DNA from: Serratia inhibens
GTDB taxonomy: Bacteria > Pseudomonadota > Gammaproteobacteria > Enterobacterales > Enterobacteriaceae
Reading direction: 5' to 3'
Assembly: GCF_003591175.1 (NCBI RefSeq)
Contig: NZ_QYYG01000001.1
Span: 806,001 to 870,000, forward strand
Length of the DNA stretch: 64,000 nt
Shown here: piece after piece, positions 1 through 9,996 of the stretch
How the letters are laid out: each line of letters begins with the position of its first letter
Position numbering within the stretch: position 1 is the stretch's first letter
Program-made: the position numbers and the translations under genes
The notes under the pieces: generated by a model
Told to the model about the DNA's origin: nothing
Database searches by the model: none
Seen by the model: the letters and a program-made list of their open reading frames with translations, nothing else

Positions 1-2220
1 AGCGGCAAAGAGCAAACCCATTTCACCGCCCTCGACACCCAACCCAAATACCGTCTGAACACCGGTGAGCTGATGATTCACCTGCACGCCGAGGATCTCG
101 GCTCGCTCAACACCGGTTCGCTGGTGTATTACCGTAAAATCCCGGTCGGCAAGGTGTACGACTACACCATCGCTGAAGGCAATAAGGGCGTCACCGTCGA
201 CGTGCTGATCGACCGCCGTTTCGCCAATCTGGTGAAAGGTAACAGCCGTTTCTGGAATGTTTCAGGCTTTAAGGGCGATTTCAGCCTGGCGGGCGCTTCG
301 GTGCAGGTTGAGAGTCTGGCGGCGCTGGTCAACGGTGCGATAGCCTTCGACTCACCGCCCGACGGTCAACAGGCCAAGGCCGACCAAAGCTATGACCTGT
401 ACCCGGATCTGGCGCACAGCCAACGCGGCGTGAACATTACGCTGGATCTGCCGAGCGGCAATAACCTGAACGAGAACCGCACGCCGCTGATTTACCAGGG
501 GCTGCAGGTGGGCACCCTGACCAAGCTGACACTGCAGCAGGACAGCAAGGTCACCGGCGAACTGACCGTCGATCCCTCGGTGGTGGATTTGATGCGCAGC
601 GGCACGCGCATTGTGATGCGCAGTCCGCGTCTCAGCCTTAACAACGCCAAAATCAGCCAACTGCTGACCGGTAATACCCTGGAACTGGTGCCGGGCGACG
701 GGGAACCGCAGCAACATTTCAACGTACTCGACAGCAGCGAAACCCTGCTGCAACAGCCGGGCGTGCTGACCGTGACGCTCAATGCCCCGCAAAGCTACGG
801 CATCGACGTAGGCCAGCCGCTGATTGTGCACGGCGTCAAGGTCGGCCAGGTGATGAGCCGCGCACTGACCGACAGCGGCGTAGTCTTCACCGCCGCCGTC
901 GAAGCCCAATACCGTCGCCTGCTGCATAAAGACAGCAAGTTCGTGGTCAACAGCCACGTCGACGTCAAACTGGGGATCGACGGCATGGAAGTGCTGGGCG
1001 CCAGTGCGCAAGAGTGGCTGGACGGTGGCGTGCGCATTATCCCCGGCAGCAAGGGCGAGCCGGTAGGCCAATATTCGCTGTATGCCAACGCCGAGAAGGC
1101 CGAAGCCGGCATTGTCGGTAACAGCCCGATGCCAACACTCACGCTGAATGCCGACAGCCTGCCGGACGTGCAGACAGGTTCGGTGGTGCTGTACCGAAAA
1201 TTCCAGGTGGGCGAGATCGTTAATGTGCGTCCGAAGGCCAACGAGTTTGAGGTGGACGTCTATATCAGCCCGGAATACCGCAAACTGTTGACCAGCGAAA
1301 GCATCTTTTGGGCCGAAGGCGGCGCCAAGGTGCAACTGAACGGCAGCGGCCTGACGGTGCAGGCTTCGCCGCTCAACCGGGCGCTGAAAGGCGCCATCAG
1401 CTTCGACAATCTGCAGGGCGTCACATTGGGCAAAGGCGCCAAACGCGTGCTGTATGCCAATGAAACCGCCGCCCGCGCGGTGGGCAGCCAGATAATCCTG
1501 AAGACCTACGACGCCAGCAAACTGTCACCCGGCATGCCGTTGCGTTACCTCGGCATCGATATCGGCCAGGTAGATTCGCTGAAGCTGGCGCCGGAGCGCA
1601 ATGAAGTGCTGGCCAAGGCGGTGCTGTATCCGGAATACGTACAGACCTTCGCGCGTCTGGGCAGCCGTTTCTCCGTAGTGTCGCCGGAAATTTCCGCTGC
1701 CGGAGTCAGTAATCTCGATACCCTGCTGCAACCCTATATCAACGTCGAACCGGGGCGCGGCCGCGAACTGCGCAGCTTCGAACTGCAGGAAGCCAGCATC
1801 ACCGACTCGCGCTATCTGGACGGCCTGAGCGTGATCCTCGATGCGGCAGAAACCGGTTCGCTGCAGGTCGGCACGCCGGTATTGTTCCGTGGCATGGAAG
1901 TAGGCACCATCACCGGCTTCTACCTGGGCGCCATGTCCGACCGCGTCCACGTTGCACTGCGCATCAGCAAGAAATATCAGCATCTGGTGCGCAATAACAG
2001 CGTGTTCTGGCTGGCCTCGGGCTATAACTTGCAGTTTGGCCTGACCGGCGGCGTGATCAAGAGCGGCACCTTCCAGCAGTTCATCCGCGGCGGCATCGCC
2101 TTCGCCACCCCGCCGACCATTCCGCTGGCACCGCAATCGGCACCGAACAAACACTTCATGCTGAATGCGGAGGAGCCGAAAGACTGGAAAGAATGGGGCA
2201 CGGCGATCCCAAGGAATTAA
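1..2220 (+). CDS. letB: Lipid transport protein LetB (YebT), multi-MCE-domain, 5' truncated
   Basis: The frame is open from base 1, so the gene starts outside the window; 739 residues remain. The protein is a series of MCE domains with recurring motifs such as YRKIPVGKV, YQGLQVG, VHGVKVGQV, YLGIDIGQV and FRGMEVG. It matches E. coli LetB/YebT (877 residues, seven MCE domains) through to the C-terminus ending near WKEWGTAIP. About 140 N-terminal residues, with the membrane anchor and first MCE domain, lie upstream. LetB forms a tunnel across the periplasm for lipid movement between inner and outer membranes, with LetA. Its following gene, rsmF, is the same as in E. coli. Confidence 0.96.
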   Translation, partial: SGKEQTHFTALDTQPKYRLNTGELMIHLHAEDLGSLNTGSLVYYRKIPVGKVYDYTIAEGNKGVTVDVLIDRRFANLVKGNSRFWNVSGFKGDFSLAGASVQVESLAALVNGAIAFDSPPDGQQAKADQSYDLYPDLAHSQRGVNITLDLPSGNNLNENRTPLIYQGLQVGTLTKLTLQQDSKVTGELTVDPSVVDLMRSGTRIVMRSPRLSLNNAKISQLLTGNTLELVPGDGEPQQHFNVLDSSETLLQQPGVLTVTLNAPQSYGIDVGQPLIVHGVKVGQVMSRALTDSGVVFTAAVEAQYRRLLHKDSKFVVNSHVDVKLGIDGMEVLGASAQEWLDGGVRIIPGSKGEPVGQYSLYANAEKAEAGIVGNSPMPTLTLNADSLPDVQTGSVVLYRKFQVGEIVNVRPKANEFEVDVYISPEYRKLLTSESIFWAEGGAKVQLNGSGLTVQASPLNRALKGAISFDNLQGVTLGKGAKRVLYANETAARAVGSQIILKTYDASKLSPGMPLRYLGIDIGQVDSLKLAPERNEVLAKAVLYPEYVQTFARLGSRFSVVSPEISAAGVSNLDTLLQPYINVEPGRGRELRSFELQEASITDSRYLDGLSVILDAAETGSLQVGTPVLFRGMEVGTITGFYLGAMSDRVHVALRISKKYQHLVRNNSVFWLASGYNLQFGLTGGVIKSGTFQQFIRGGIAFATPPTIPLAPQSAPNKHFMLNAEEPKDWKEWGTAIPRN

Positions 2221-2234
2221 ACCCGTTACTCCAT

Positions 2235-2264
2235 GCCGGCAGGGGCGTCCCTCTCCCTGCCGGC
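2235..2264 (+). terminator. Hairpin between letB and rsmF
   Basis: A perfect 10-bp stem (GCCGGCAGGG / CCCTGCCGGC) with a 10-base loop lies 15 bases after the letB stop and is followed by CCATTTTA. It is a likely weak intrinsic terminator for letB. Confidence 0.6.
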
Positions 2265-2272
2265 CCATTTTA

Positions 2273-2281
2273 TGCTAGAAT
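2273..2281 (+). promoter_or_regulatory. Candidate extended -10 promoter of rsmF
   Basis: TGCTAGAAT is an extended -10 element (TGn plus a one-mismatch TATAAT). It lies just after the letB hairpin and about 40 bases before the rsmF start, so it could give rsmF its own transcript. No clear -35 is needed for this promoter class. Confidence 0.4.
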
Positions 2282-2319
2282 CCCGCCCTTATTTTGATTG
2301 CTGCCAGAGAGCTTACCCC

Positions 2320-3756
2320 GTGGCCAAACCTGCCTCCGTTATTTTGCCTCCCGCTTTTCTCGACGCGACGCGCGCCGTCATGCCCGCCGAACTGTCGATG
2401 GACGATTTTATAGCCGCTTGCCAGCGCCCGCTGCGCCGCAGCCTGCGGGTGAATACGTTGAAGATCAGCGTCGCCGACTTTCAGGCGCTGGTGCAAGGTT
2501 ATGACTGGCGGCTGGAACCTGTTCCCTGGTGTGCGGAAGGCTTTTGGATCGAGCGTGAGGATGAAGAGTTGCGGCTCGGCAGCGCGGCGGAGCACCTGAG
2601 CGGCCTGTTTTACATTCAGGAAGCCAGTTCGATGCTGCCGGTCAGCGCCCTGTTCGCCGATCGCGAAAAACCGCGTCGGGTACTGGACGTCGCCGCGGCA
2701 CCGGGTTCCAAAACCACCCAGATTGCGGCGCTGATGAACAATCAGGGCGGTATCGTGGCCAACGAATACTCCGCCAGCCGGGTCAAAGTCCTTCACGCCA
2801 ACATCAGCCGCTGCGGCGTGAAAAACGTGGCGCTGACCCACTTTGACGGCCGGGTGTTCGGCGCGGCGCTGCCGGAAAGCTTCGATGCCATTTTGCTCGA
2901 CGCCCCCTGTTCCGGCGAAGGCGTGGTGCGCAAAGATCCGGACGCCATGAGCAACTGGTCACCGGAAAGCGTTACCGCCATTGCCGCAACCCAGCGCGAA
3001 CTGATCGACAGCGCTTTCCATGCTCTGGCCCCCGGCGGCGTCATGGTCTACTCCACCTGCACGCTCAACGCGCAGGAAAATCAGCAAATCGTCAACGGCC
3101 TGCTGGCGGCGTATGGCGATGCGGTGAGCATTGAACCGCTGGGTGAGCTGTTCCCCGGCGCGGAAAAGGCGCTAACCGCCGAAGGCTTCCTGCACGTCTT
3201 CCCGCAGATCTACGACAGCGAGGGTTTTTTCGTGGCGCGGCTGCGCAAGAACCATTCCGTTACCCCGCTGCCGAAACCGAGCTACAAACTGGGTAAATTC
3301 CCGTTCACCCCACTTTCCGGCAAGGATTCGGCCGTGATCAGCCAGGCCGCTGCGGCTTCCGGTCTCGCCTGGGATGAAACCAGCCGGCTGTGGGCGCGCG
3401 ATAAAGAGATCTGGCTGTTCCCGGCAGAACTGGAAGCGCTGGTCAGCAAAATACGTTTCTCACGCATCGGGGTGAAGCTGGCCGAGAGTTTCCCTAAAGG
3501 ATACCGCTGGCAGCATGAAGCCGTCATCGCGCTGGCCACCGCCGACGGCAAGCAGCGTTTCGAGTTGGATGCCGCGCTGGCGCAAGAGTGGTATCACGGC
3601 CGCGATCTGTATCCGGAAGCCCCGCCGCAGAGTGATGAATGCATCCTGACCTACCAACAGCAGCCGCTGGGTATCGCCAAACGTATCGGCAGCCGGATTA
3701 AAAACAATCTGCCGCGCGAACTGGTCCGCGACGGTACACTGGATTTCCATCAATAA
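2320..3756 (+). CDS. rsmF: 16S rRNA (cytosine-1407-C5)-methyltransferase RsmF
   Basis: This is the RsmF/YebU family enzyme that methylates C1407 of 16S rRNA in the 30S subunit. The SAM-binding motif I ([12 protein letters not shown], near residue 122), the DAPCSGEG motif IV (near 193) and the STCT catalytic motif (near 243) are intact. The C-terminal part carries the RsmF-specific PUA-like region ending [18 protein letters not shown] chose the GTG at 2320, which gives 478 residues against 479 in E. coli; an upstream ATG at 2233 would add 29 residues without homology and run through the terminator hairpin. Confidence 0.95.
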   Translation: MAKPASVILPPAFLDATRAVMPAELSMDDFIAACQRPLRRSLRVNTLKISVADFQALVQGYDWRLEPVPWCAEGFWIEREDEELRLGSAAEHLSGLFYIQEASSMLPVSALFADREKPRRVLDVAAAPGSKTTQIAALMNNQGGIVANEYSASRVKVLHANISRCGVKNVALTHFDGRVFGAALPESFDAILLDAPCSGEGVVRKDPDAMSNWSPESVTAIAATQRELIDSAFHALAPGGVMVYSTCTLNAQENQQIVNGLLAAYGDAVSIEPLGELFPGAEKALTAEGFLHVFPQIYDSEGFFVARLRKNHSVTPLPKPSYKLGKFPFTPLSGKDSAVISQAAAASGLAWDETSRLWARDKEIWLFPAELEALVSKIRFSRIGVKLAESFPKGYRWQHEAVIALATADGKQRFELDAALAQEWYHGRDLYPEAPPQSDECILTYQQQPLGIAKRIGSRIKNNLPRELVRDGTLDFHQ

Positions 3757-3764
3757 TTTATCAG

Positions 3765-3786
3765 TTGGCCGGAAAAATCCGGCCAA
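3765..3786 (+). terminator. Hairpin after rsmF
   Basis: A perfect 8-bp stem (TTGGCCGG / CCGGCCAA) with an AAAAAT loop begins 9 bases after the rsmF stop. There is no strong T-tract. It separates rsmF from the pilus operon. The remaining sequence up to 4029 is AT-rich and presumably carries the pilus promoter, though I cannot place it. Confidence 0.5.
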
Positions 3787-4029
3787 TTAACACCGCTAAT
3801 AATATTCCTAACAGGAAGTATTACCCTTCTAATAATTCTACATTCACGCTTTCGCGCTTCCCAGACGGCGAAATATTGATATCTTTCAAAATAAAGAAAC
3901 TTTTTAGCCCCCCACCAAGACAATTCCGAGTTCTTATCCTATTAATTAACCTATAAAGATATTAATACGTTCGGCCCCCTTTCTCGGATGGGCTTTCACG
4001 ATTCTCTCTGGCACAGCAAGGAATAAAAC

Positions 4030-4569
4030 ATGAAAAAAACACTGGTGGCATTGGCCTCGGTAGCAACCCTGCTGTGCGCAAACGGCACAGCCAACGCAGC
4101 GGGTACCATTCAGGGTAACCTGGGGGTGACGTTAACCATTGGCGCAGGTTGCGTTGTGGGGGGCGGAAACAGCAGCGGCTCAGCCAATGATTTTGGCTCC
4201 ATCAGCTTTGGCACCTACTCCTCGCTTTCAAATATTATCGACGCCAGCGCAACCGGCTCCGGCGGCGCCGGCACGCTGTCGCTGACCTGCACTGACGGTA
4301 CCGACTATACCGTCGCGTTGGACAACGGGCTGCACGTAACCACCGGCAGCCAGCGCCGCATGGCCAGCACCGCCGGTGCCTTTATCAATTACAACCTCTA
4401 CCAGGATCAAGCCCGCGCTACCGCCTGGGGCAGCGGTGCCAACGCCCTGACCGGCACCGGCACCGGTGTGGCGACTCCTCTGATTGTCTACGGCCGTGTC
4501 CCGGCTGCGGGCAGCACTCCGGCGGCCGATACCTATAACGATACCGTGACGATGACGGTAACCTGGTAA
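4030..4569 (+). CDS. Csu-type pilus major subunit (spore coat U domain)
   Basis: This 179-residue secreted protein has a clear signal peptide (MKKTLVALASVATLLCANG...NAA) followed by a spore-coat-U/SCPU domain. Family marks are the early Cys (AGCVVGGG), the LSLTCTDG Cys, the YNLYQD strand and the terminal TYNDTVTMTVTW donor-type strand. It is the first gene of a six-gene operon and resembles CsuA/B, the major rod subunit of archaic chaperone-usher pili. It would be exported by the usher encoded downstream and polymerised by donor-strand exchange. Confidence 0.9.
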   Translation: MKKTLVALASVATLLCANGTANAAGTIQGNLGVTLTIGAGCVVGGGNSSGSANDFGSISFGTYSSLSNIIDASATGSGGAGTLSLTCTDGTDYTVALDNGLHVTTGSQRRMASTAGAFINYNLYQDQARATAWGSGANALTGTGTGVATPLIVYGRVPAAGSTPAADTYNDTVTMTVTW

Positions 4570-4571
4570 GG

Positions 4572-5075
4572 GTGCGGCAGGCGGTTTTCGGTTGCGGATT
4601 ACTGGCGTTAAGTCTGGCGGTTTATGCCGATAGCAAAACCGCCAATATTGGCGTCAGCGCCACTCTGCTGAATGCGTGCGAAGCCGGTAGCAGCTCGGGG
4701 GGCAACGTCAGCTTCGGCTCGCTGAACTTTGGCACGGTGTATTTTCTCACTACCGCCGTCAGCGTAGCCGGGCAACAAAATGCCGGTGCCATCCGCGTAA
4801 AATGCAACAACGGTACCAGCTACAACGTGCTGCTCGGCGGTGGACAAAGCGGCAACACCGCCGCCCGCTACCTGCAAAGCGCAGCCAACCAACGGGTAAA
4901 CTACAACCTGTACACCAACAGCGCCCATAACGTCATTTGGGATAACCTGACCGGGGTCTCGCAAACCGCTAACGGCCAGGATAACTGGTTGCCGGTGTAT
5001 GGCATGATCCCGGTGCAATCCACCCCGCCGGTCGGCAGCTACACCGATACCGTACAGGTGACCATCAATTGGTAA
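4572..5075 (+). CDS. Csu-type pilus minor subunit (CsuA-like)
   Basis: This 167-residue secreted SCPU-domain protein starts at GTG 4572, two bases after the previous stop, with GGTAAGG of the preceding gene end acting as ribosome binding site. It has a signal peptide (LLALSLAVYAD), a first Cys in LLNACEAG, a second in IRVKCNNG, the YNLYTN strand and the family ending SYTDTVQVTINW. By position it corresponds to CsuA. The very tight spacing shows translational coupling to the major subunit. Confidence 0.87.
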   Translation: MRQAVFGCGLLALSLAVYADSKTANIGVSATLLNACEAGSSSGGNVSFGSLNFGTVYFLTTAVSVAGQQNAGAIRVKCNNGTSYNVLLGGGQSGNTAARYLQSAANQRVNYNLYTNSAHNVIWDNLTGVSQTANGQDNWLPVYGMIPVQSTPPVGSYTDTVQVTINW

Positions 5076-5080
5076 CGGCA

Positions 5081-5629
5081 ATGCGAATTTCAGCCTGCGG
5101 GCTGCTGCTTTGGATGACGATGCCCCCGGCAATCGGCGATACCGGTATTAACGATTTGCAAAAGAGCACGCCTCTTACCGTCAATGCGACGGTAGTGAAA
5201 GGCTGCGTTTTGGGCAGCGGCAACAGCGATGTCACCACCTTCGGCACCCTCAACTTTGGTCAGATATCTTCGTTGGCCAGCAATATCAATATCGTATCCA
5301 GCGCCGGGGCCGGTTCAGTGCTGTTGCGCTGCAACCCGGGTCTGAGCGTCACGCTGGCGCTCGGCGTCGGCAACAACGTCACCGGCTCCATCTCCGCAGG
5401 GCGCAAACTGAAAAATACCCTGACCACGGAGACGCTGCTTTATCAACTCTACCAGGATAACAACTACTCCACGCTGTGGGGCGATGGCGGCAACGGCGGC
5501 AGCGCGCAGGTGATCGCCGCCACCGGCAGTACCCAGGAAATCAAGGTTTATGCCCGTTTGTTTTCGGCCAGTACCCTGCCCAGCAGTGGCACTTACAACG
5601 ATACGGTCTTACTGACGGTAACTTATTAA
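5081..5629 (+). CDS. Csu-type pilus minor subunit (CsuB-like)
   Basis: Third SCPU-domain subunit, 182 residues from the ATG at 5081. A TTG at 5069 is possible but would overlap the previous stop, and the ATG gives a sensible signal peptide (MRISACGLLLWMTMPPAIGD). It has the Cys pair (VKGCVLGS, LLRCNPG), the YQLYQD strand and the ending TYNDTVLLTVTY. By order it is the CsuB equivalent, a minor pilin of the archaic pilus. Confidence 0.86.
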   Translation: MRISACGLLLWMTMPPAIGDTGINDLQKSTPLTVNATVVKGCVLGSGNSDVTTFGTLNFGQISSLASNINIVSSAGAGSVLLRCNPGLSVTLALGVGNNVTGSISAGRKLKNTLTTETLLYQLYQDNNYSTLWGDGGNGGSAQVIAATGSTQEIKVYARLFSASTLPSSGTYNDTVLLTVTY

Positions 5630-5652
5630 GTATTTTGAATAAGGATTGTGCT

Positions 5653-6417
5653 ATGCGTATTCCCTTCTCCCTGCCGTTGACGGCAGCGCTGCTGCTTGTC
5701 GGCCAACAACAGGCGCTGGCGGCAGCGTCGATTCTGATTTGGCCCATCGATCCGGTGATTGAAGATCAACAGCCTGCAACGGCGCTGTGGTTGGAAAACC
5801 GCGACACTAAACCTGTCTATATGCAGATACGGGTGCTGGGCTGGAAGCAAACCGACGGCAAAGACGATTACGGCAACCAGAATGAGGTGCTCGCCAGCCC
5901 GCCGGTCGCATCGATAGCGCCGGGCAAGCGCCAACTGATCCGGCTGATTAAGCAGACCCCGCCGCCCGCCGGCCAGGAACGTGCCTACCGCGTTCTGATT
6001 GATGAAGTGCCGGTAAAAGAAAACGACAGCTCATCCACGCCTGCCGGCGCCCAGATGGGGCTGAAATTCCAGATGCGTTATTCCGTACCGCTGTTTCTCA
6101 GCGGCCAGGGTATCTGGACCAAGCCGGATGCTGAAAAGCCGCGCGACTACGCCACCGCCAGCCAACCGCAACTCAGCTACCGGCTATTGCAGCAAAGCAG
6201 CCAACGCTGGCTGGAAGTGCGTAATCAGGGCATTGTGCACGCGCGCATCTCCAAAGTGACGTTACAGGGGAAAACGCTCAATGCCGGGTTGATGGGCTAC
6301 GTGTTGCCCGGCTCGCAAATGCGCTTTGCCGTGCCGCCTTCGGGCAGTTTCAGCAGCGGTACGCTGCAGGCGACGGTCAATGACACTAAGCAACCGATAA
6401 CCTTGCCGTCTTACTGA
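5653..6417 (+). CDS. Csu-type periplasmic pilus chaperone (CsuC-like)
   Basis: This 254-residue protein has a signal peptide (LTAALLLVGQQQALA) and two immunoglobulin-like domains of the PapD/CsuC superfamily. The N-domain has ALWLENRD, IAPGKRQLIRL and the YRVLIDEVP strand typical of archaic chaperones. It would hold the SCPU subunits in the periplasm and hand them to the usher. I chose ATG 5653, preceded by AAGGA at 5641, because the in-frame extension upstream to 5476 overlaps the previous subunit. Confidence 0.93.
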   Translation: MRIPFSLPLTAALLLVGQQQALAAASILIWPIDPVIEDQQPATALWLENRDTKPVYMQIRVLGWKQTDGKDDYGNQNEVLASPPVASIAPGKRQLIRLIKQTPPPAGQERAYRVLIDEVPVKENDSSSTPAGAQMGLKFQMRYSVPLFLSGQGIWTKPDAEKPRDYATASQPQLSYRLLQQSSQRWLEVRNQGIVHARISKVTLQGKTLNAGLMGYVLPGSQMRFAVPPSGSFSSGTLQATVNDTKQPITLPSY

Positions 6418-6424
6418 GTTCCAC

Positions 6425-8908
6425 GTGCGGTTAACAGGGAAGCCGTCACCCAGCGGCAACGGATTCGCGCTGAAACCGTTAGCCTTAGTCTGTGCAGTAG
6501 CCACGCCGTGGCTACCCTGCGCGCACGCCGATGATTTGCCGCCACCGCCCAGCGCCATCAGCATGCCGGATACCACCTTGTATCTGGAACCGGTGGTCAA
6601 CGGCCGCCAGACCGGCAAAGTGGTACCGGTGGACTACCGTGGCGGCCACTATTACCTCACGCCGCAGCAATTGATCGACGCCGGCTTGCCGGTGGCGGAC
6701 AAACAGACAAAAGAAATTGCGGTCGACCTGTTGAAACAGGTGAATGTCACTTACAGCGGCGAAACCCAGCAGTTGCTGATCGACATCCCCAACGACTGGC
6801 TGCCCAAACAAAAATTCAACGCGCAGAATCCGCTGGATCGTCTGCCGGCGCAAAGCAGCCTCGGCCTGCTGTTCAATTACGACGTTTACGCCAGCCAAAG
6901 CAACGCCAACGGCCAGCCGGGCTACCTTTCCGCCTGGAGCGAACAGCGGCTGTTTGACGGTTTTGGCGTGGTATCTAACACCGGCATCTTCCGTGGCAGC
7001 TTTAACGGATCCGCCGGCGATAGCCAGGAGAGCCGTTATATTCGCTATGACAGCCAGTGGCGTTACACTGATGATGAGCGCCTGCTCAGCTATACCGCCG
7101 GCGATCTCACCACAGGTTCACTGCCCTGGAGCAGTGCCGTGCGCATTGGCGGCGTTCAACTGGCGCGTAACTTTACCGCTCGCCCCGATCTGATCACCTA
7201 CCCGCTGCCACAATTTTCCGGCCAGGCGGCGGTGCCCAGCAGTGTCGATCTGTATATCAACAGTTATAAAAACAGCACCACCAACGTCAATCCTGGCCCC
7301 TTTACCCTGGATACGGTGCCCTACATCAACGGCGCCGGCGAAGCCAGGGTGGTCACCACCGACGCGCTGGGCCGCCAGGTCAGCACCCTGGTGCCGTTTT
7401 ATGTCGCCAGCAACCTGTTGCAGGCCGGCATGAGCGACTTTAGCCTGTCCACCGGTGCCCTGCGCCGAAATTATGGCTTGAATTCAGCCGATTATGGCCA
7501 GTGGGTCGCCAGCGGCAGCGGGCGTTACGGCGTCACAGATTGGTTAACGATGGAAGCTCGCGCCGAAGCCGCGGCGGAACTGGCGGTGGCTGGCACAGGC
7601 GCCGATATCAAACTCGGCCAGTGGGGCGTGTTCAACGCGTCGTACAGCTACAGCCAGGCCGGCGACAGCGCGTTTAACGATTATCAACCTTCGCCGCAGA
7701 TAAACTATTACGATCCGCTGACCGGCAAACCACTGCCGCAGCCCGATCCGCAAAGGGTCTACCAATACACCAGCAACCGGGGCGATCAAAGCAGCTTCGG
7801 CTACACCTACAGCAACCGGTATTTCAGCCTCAACGCCCAGCGCATCCTGCGCAGTGCAGGCTTTGGCGATATTTCGGTTTATAAGAGCGACTACCGCCTG
7901 AGCCGCCGTACCGATCAACTCACCGGCAGCCTCGGCCTTGGCCGCGCCGGCAGCATTGGCGCCGGCTATTTCGACGTACGTGACGCCATCGGCACGCGCA
8001 CCCGGCTGGTCAACTTCTCTTACAGTCTGTCGTTATGGCGCAATATGAGCCTGTATGCCTCGGTAAACCGGGAGATCGGCAGCAGCGGTTACAGCACTCA
8101 GTTACAGCTCTCCATTCCCTTCGACAGTTGGGGCACCGCCAGCGTCAGCGCCTCCCGCGACAACGACAACCGCTGGAGCGAACGCGTCAGCTACAGCCGT
8201 GCCGCGCCGACCGACGGCGGCCTGGGCTGGAACCTGGCCTACGCGGATGGACAAAGCGGCAGCAGCTACCGCCAGGCCGACATGATCTGGCGCACCCGCC
8301 TGCTCGAGACCCGCGCCGGGATGTACGGCAACGGCGACGACTATACCCGCTGGGGCGAAGTAAGCGGCTCGCTGGTCATGATGAAAGGCGATCTGTACGC
8401 CACCAACACCATCAACGACGCCTTCGCGCTGGTCTCGACTCAGGGCTACCCGGACATTCCGGTGCGCTATGAAAATCAGTTGATTGGTGTGACCAACGCC
8501 AAAGGCTATCTGCTGGTGCCGACCGTGACCTCGTATTACCACGCCAAATTCCAAATCGATCCGCTCAATCTGCCTGCGGACGTTGCCATTCCTACCGTCG
8601 AGAAAACCGTGGCGATCCGCGATCACAGCGGTTTCCTGGTCGATTTTCCGGTTCAGCCGATCGCCGCCGCCGACGTCAAACTGGTCGATACCCAAGGCAA
8701 GCCGCTGGCCAACGGCAGTGAAGTGGCGGTTATCGGCGGCAGTCAGCGCAGTTATGTGGGCTGGGACGGTATGGCCTATCTGGATCCGGTGCAGCAGCAC
8801 AACCGGTTGAGCGTTATCCCCGCAGACGGCAGCGCACCTTGCCAGGCGCAGTTCAGCCTGACAAAAACGCAGGGCATCCAGAGCATCGGGCCGATCGTTT
8901 GCCAGTAA
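6425..8908 (+). CDS. Csu-type outer membrane usher (CsuD-like)
   Basis: This 827-residue fimbrial usher starts at GTG 6425, seven bases after the chaperone stop. A signal peptide (ALVCAVATPWLPCAHA) is followed by the N-terminal chaperone-binding region, the 24-strand barrel region with a plug (SVDLYINSYKNS...GEARVVTTDALGR) and C-terminal domains. It forms the secretion pore for the archaic pilus. The length fits the family of about 800-850 residues, and no break in the frame is seen. Confidence 0.94.
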   Translation: MRLTGKPSPSGNGFALKPLALVCAVATPWLPCAHADDLPPPPSAISMPDTTLYLEPVVNGRQTGKVVPVDYRGGHYYLTPQQLIDAGLPVADKQTKEIAVDLLKQVNVTYSGETQQLLIDIPNDWLPKQKFNAQNPLDRLPAQSSLGLLFNYDVYASQSNANGQPGYLSAWSEQRLFDGFGVVSNTGIFRGSFNGSAGDSQESRYIRYDSQWRYTDDERLLSYTAGDLTTGSLPWSSAVRIGGVQLARNFTARPDLITYPLPQFSGQAAVPSSVDLYINSYKNSTTNVNPGPFTLDTVPYINGAGEARVVTTDALGRQVSTLVPFYVASNLLQAGMSDFSLSTGALRRNYGLNSADYGQWVASGSGRYGVTDWLTMEARAEAAAELAVAGTGADIKLGQWGVFNASYSYSQAGDSAFNDYQPSPQINYYDPLTGKPLPQPDPQRVYQYTSNRGDQSSFGYTYSNRYFSLNAQRILRSAGFGDISVYKSDYRLSRRTDQLTGSLGLGRAGSIGAGYFDVRDAIGTRTRLVNFSYSLSLWRNMSLYASVNREIGSSGYSTQLQLSIPFDSWGTASVSASRDNDNRWSERVSYSRAAPTDGGLGWNLAYADGQSGSSYRQADMIWRTRLLETRAGMYGNGDDYTRWGEVSGSLVMMKGDLYATNTINDAFALVSTQGYPDIPVRYENQLIGVTNAKGYLLVPTVTSYYHAKFQIDPLNLPADVAIPTVEKTVAIRDHSGFLVDFPVQPIAAADVKLVDTQGKPLANGSEVAVIGGSQRSYVGWDGMAYLDPVQQHNRLSVIPADGSAPCQAQFSLTKTQGIQSIGPIVCQ

Positions 8909-8926
8909 CCCATTATGGAGAAAAAT

Positions 8927-9859
8927 ATGATTCGGGGATTCAAAGCGATATTACTGACGCTGATGCTGCTGGCAAGCCGGCAAGCGCTGGCTGACTGCGC
9001 CACCACCAATGGCAGCGTGACGCTGCCGGGCGGCAGCTCTTTCAGCGTCTACAACGGCCCGACCAGCGCCCAGGGCACCGCCGGGTTGAACTGCACCGGC
9101 CTCGGCCTGTCGTTGCTTTCGCAAAACACCGTCACGGTGAAAATCACCTCAACCACCCACAATATGGCGATAGCCAACACCGACGGTTCCGGCGATCAAA
9201 TCCCTTACCTGATTTACCCCGATTCGAATTACCAATACGCGTATAGCGTCGGGCAAACCATCGATTACAGCTCATTGAACCTGCTGTCGCTGATCCTCAT
9301 CTCCTCCAACGTCAATTTCCCGCTGTATGTCAGGACCACCGCCGGGGCTAACGTGCGCTCCGGCACCTATACCGATACCGTTAACCTGACCTGGAACTAC
9401 CACATCTGCGGCCTGGGCGTGCTCGGCTTGTGCCTCTGGTGGGATGGCGTCAACAAGCTCAGTACCGTGACCATTACCGCCGTGATAACCAAAGACTGCC
9501 TGCTGGGCACCGCGCAAAACGTCAATTTTGGCAGCATGGCGCTGGTGGGGCAGTTCAATCCGGTGAACCAGAGCATCACCCTCACCTGTACCAAAACCGA
9601 GGGTTACAACACCTATTTTACCAATGGCAATAACCCGGTCACCGGCTGGCGGCAAATGAAAAACGGCACCAGCAATTTTATGCAGTATCAAATTTACCTG
9701 CCCAACACCACCACCGTCTGGGACAGCACCAACAAGCAAAGCGGTGCCGGAACCGGGCTGGCGCAAAGTATTCCTTATCTGGCGGTGATTAACGCTGCGC
9801 AAACCGAAAGGCCGGTCGGTACCTACCAGGATAATCTCAGCTTTGTCGTGGAATATTAG
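8927..9859 (+). CDS. Csu-type pilus tip adhesin (CsuE-like)
   Basis: This 310-residue protein has two SCPU-like halves, as in CsuE tip adhesins. The N-terminal half (Cys in LADCATTNG and GLNCTGLG) would be the binding domain, and the C-terminal half (KDCLLGTAQNVNFGS ... TYQDNLSFVVEY) is a pilin domain. Two ATGs are available; 8927 is preferred because TGGAG at 8916-8920 lies six bases before it. It is the last gene of the pilus operon. In characterised Csu pili the tip protein drives attachment to abiotic surfaces; the same role here is inferred. Confidence 0.88.
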   Translation: MIRGFKAILLTLMLLASRQALADCATTNGSVTLPGGSSFSVYNGPTSAQGTAGLNCTGLGLSLLSQNTVTVKITSTTHNMAIANTDGSGDQIPYLIYPDSNYQYAYSVGQTIDYSSLNLLSLILISSNVNFPLYVRTTAGANVRSGTYTDTVNLTWNYHICGLGVLGLCLWWDGVNKLSTVTITAVITKDCLLGTAQNVNFGSMALVGQFNPVNQSITLTCTKTEGYNTYFTNGNNPVTGWRQMKNGTSNFMQYQIYLPNTTTVWDSTNKQSGAGTGLAQSIPYLAVINAAQTERPVGTYQDNLSFVVEY

Positions 9860-9996
9860 CTCCATGCGCTAGTCGCTGGCGTTGATTGTTGCCAGTTTGT
9901 ATTTTTTATGTGGCATTTTTTGCTCATTTAGCTATGCTCAAAGAGATGGCCTTAACTGGTCATACCTCATACCAGCAGATCGAGCAAGGAGTTCCA

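Noticed and set aside
3765-3956. 63-codon + strand frame after rsmF
   Set aside because: It starts inside the rsmF terminator hairpin, has no ribosome binding site, and its residue makeup is that of random AT-rich DNA.
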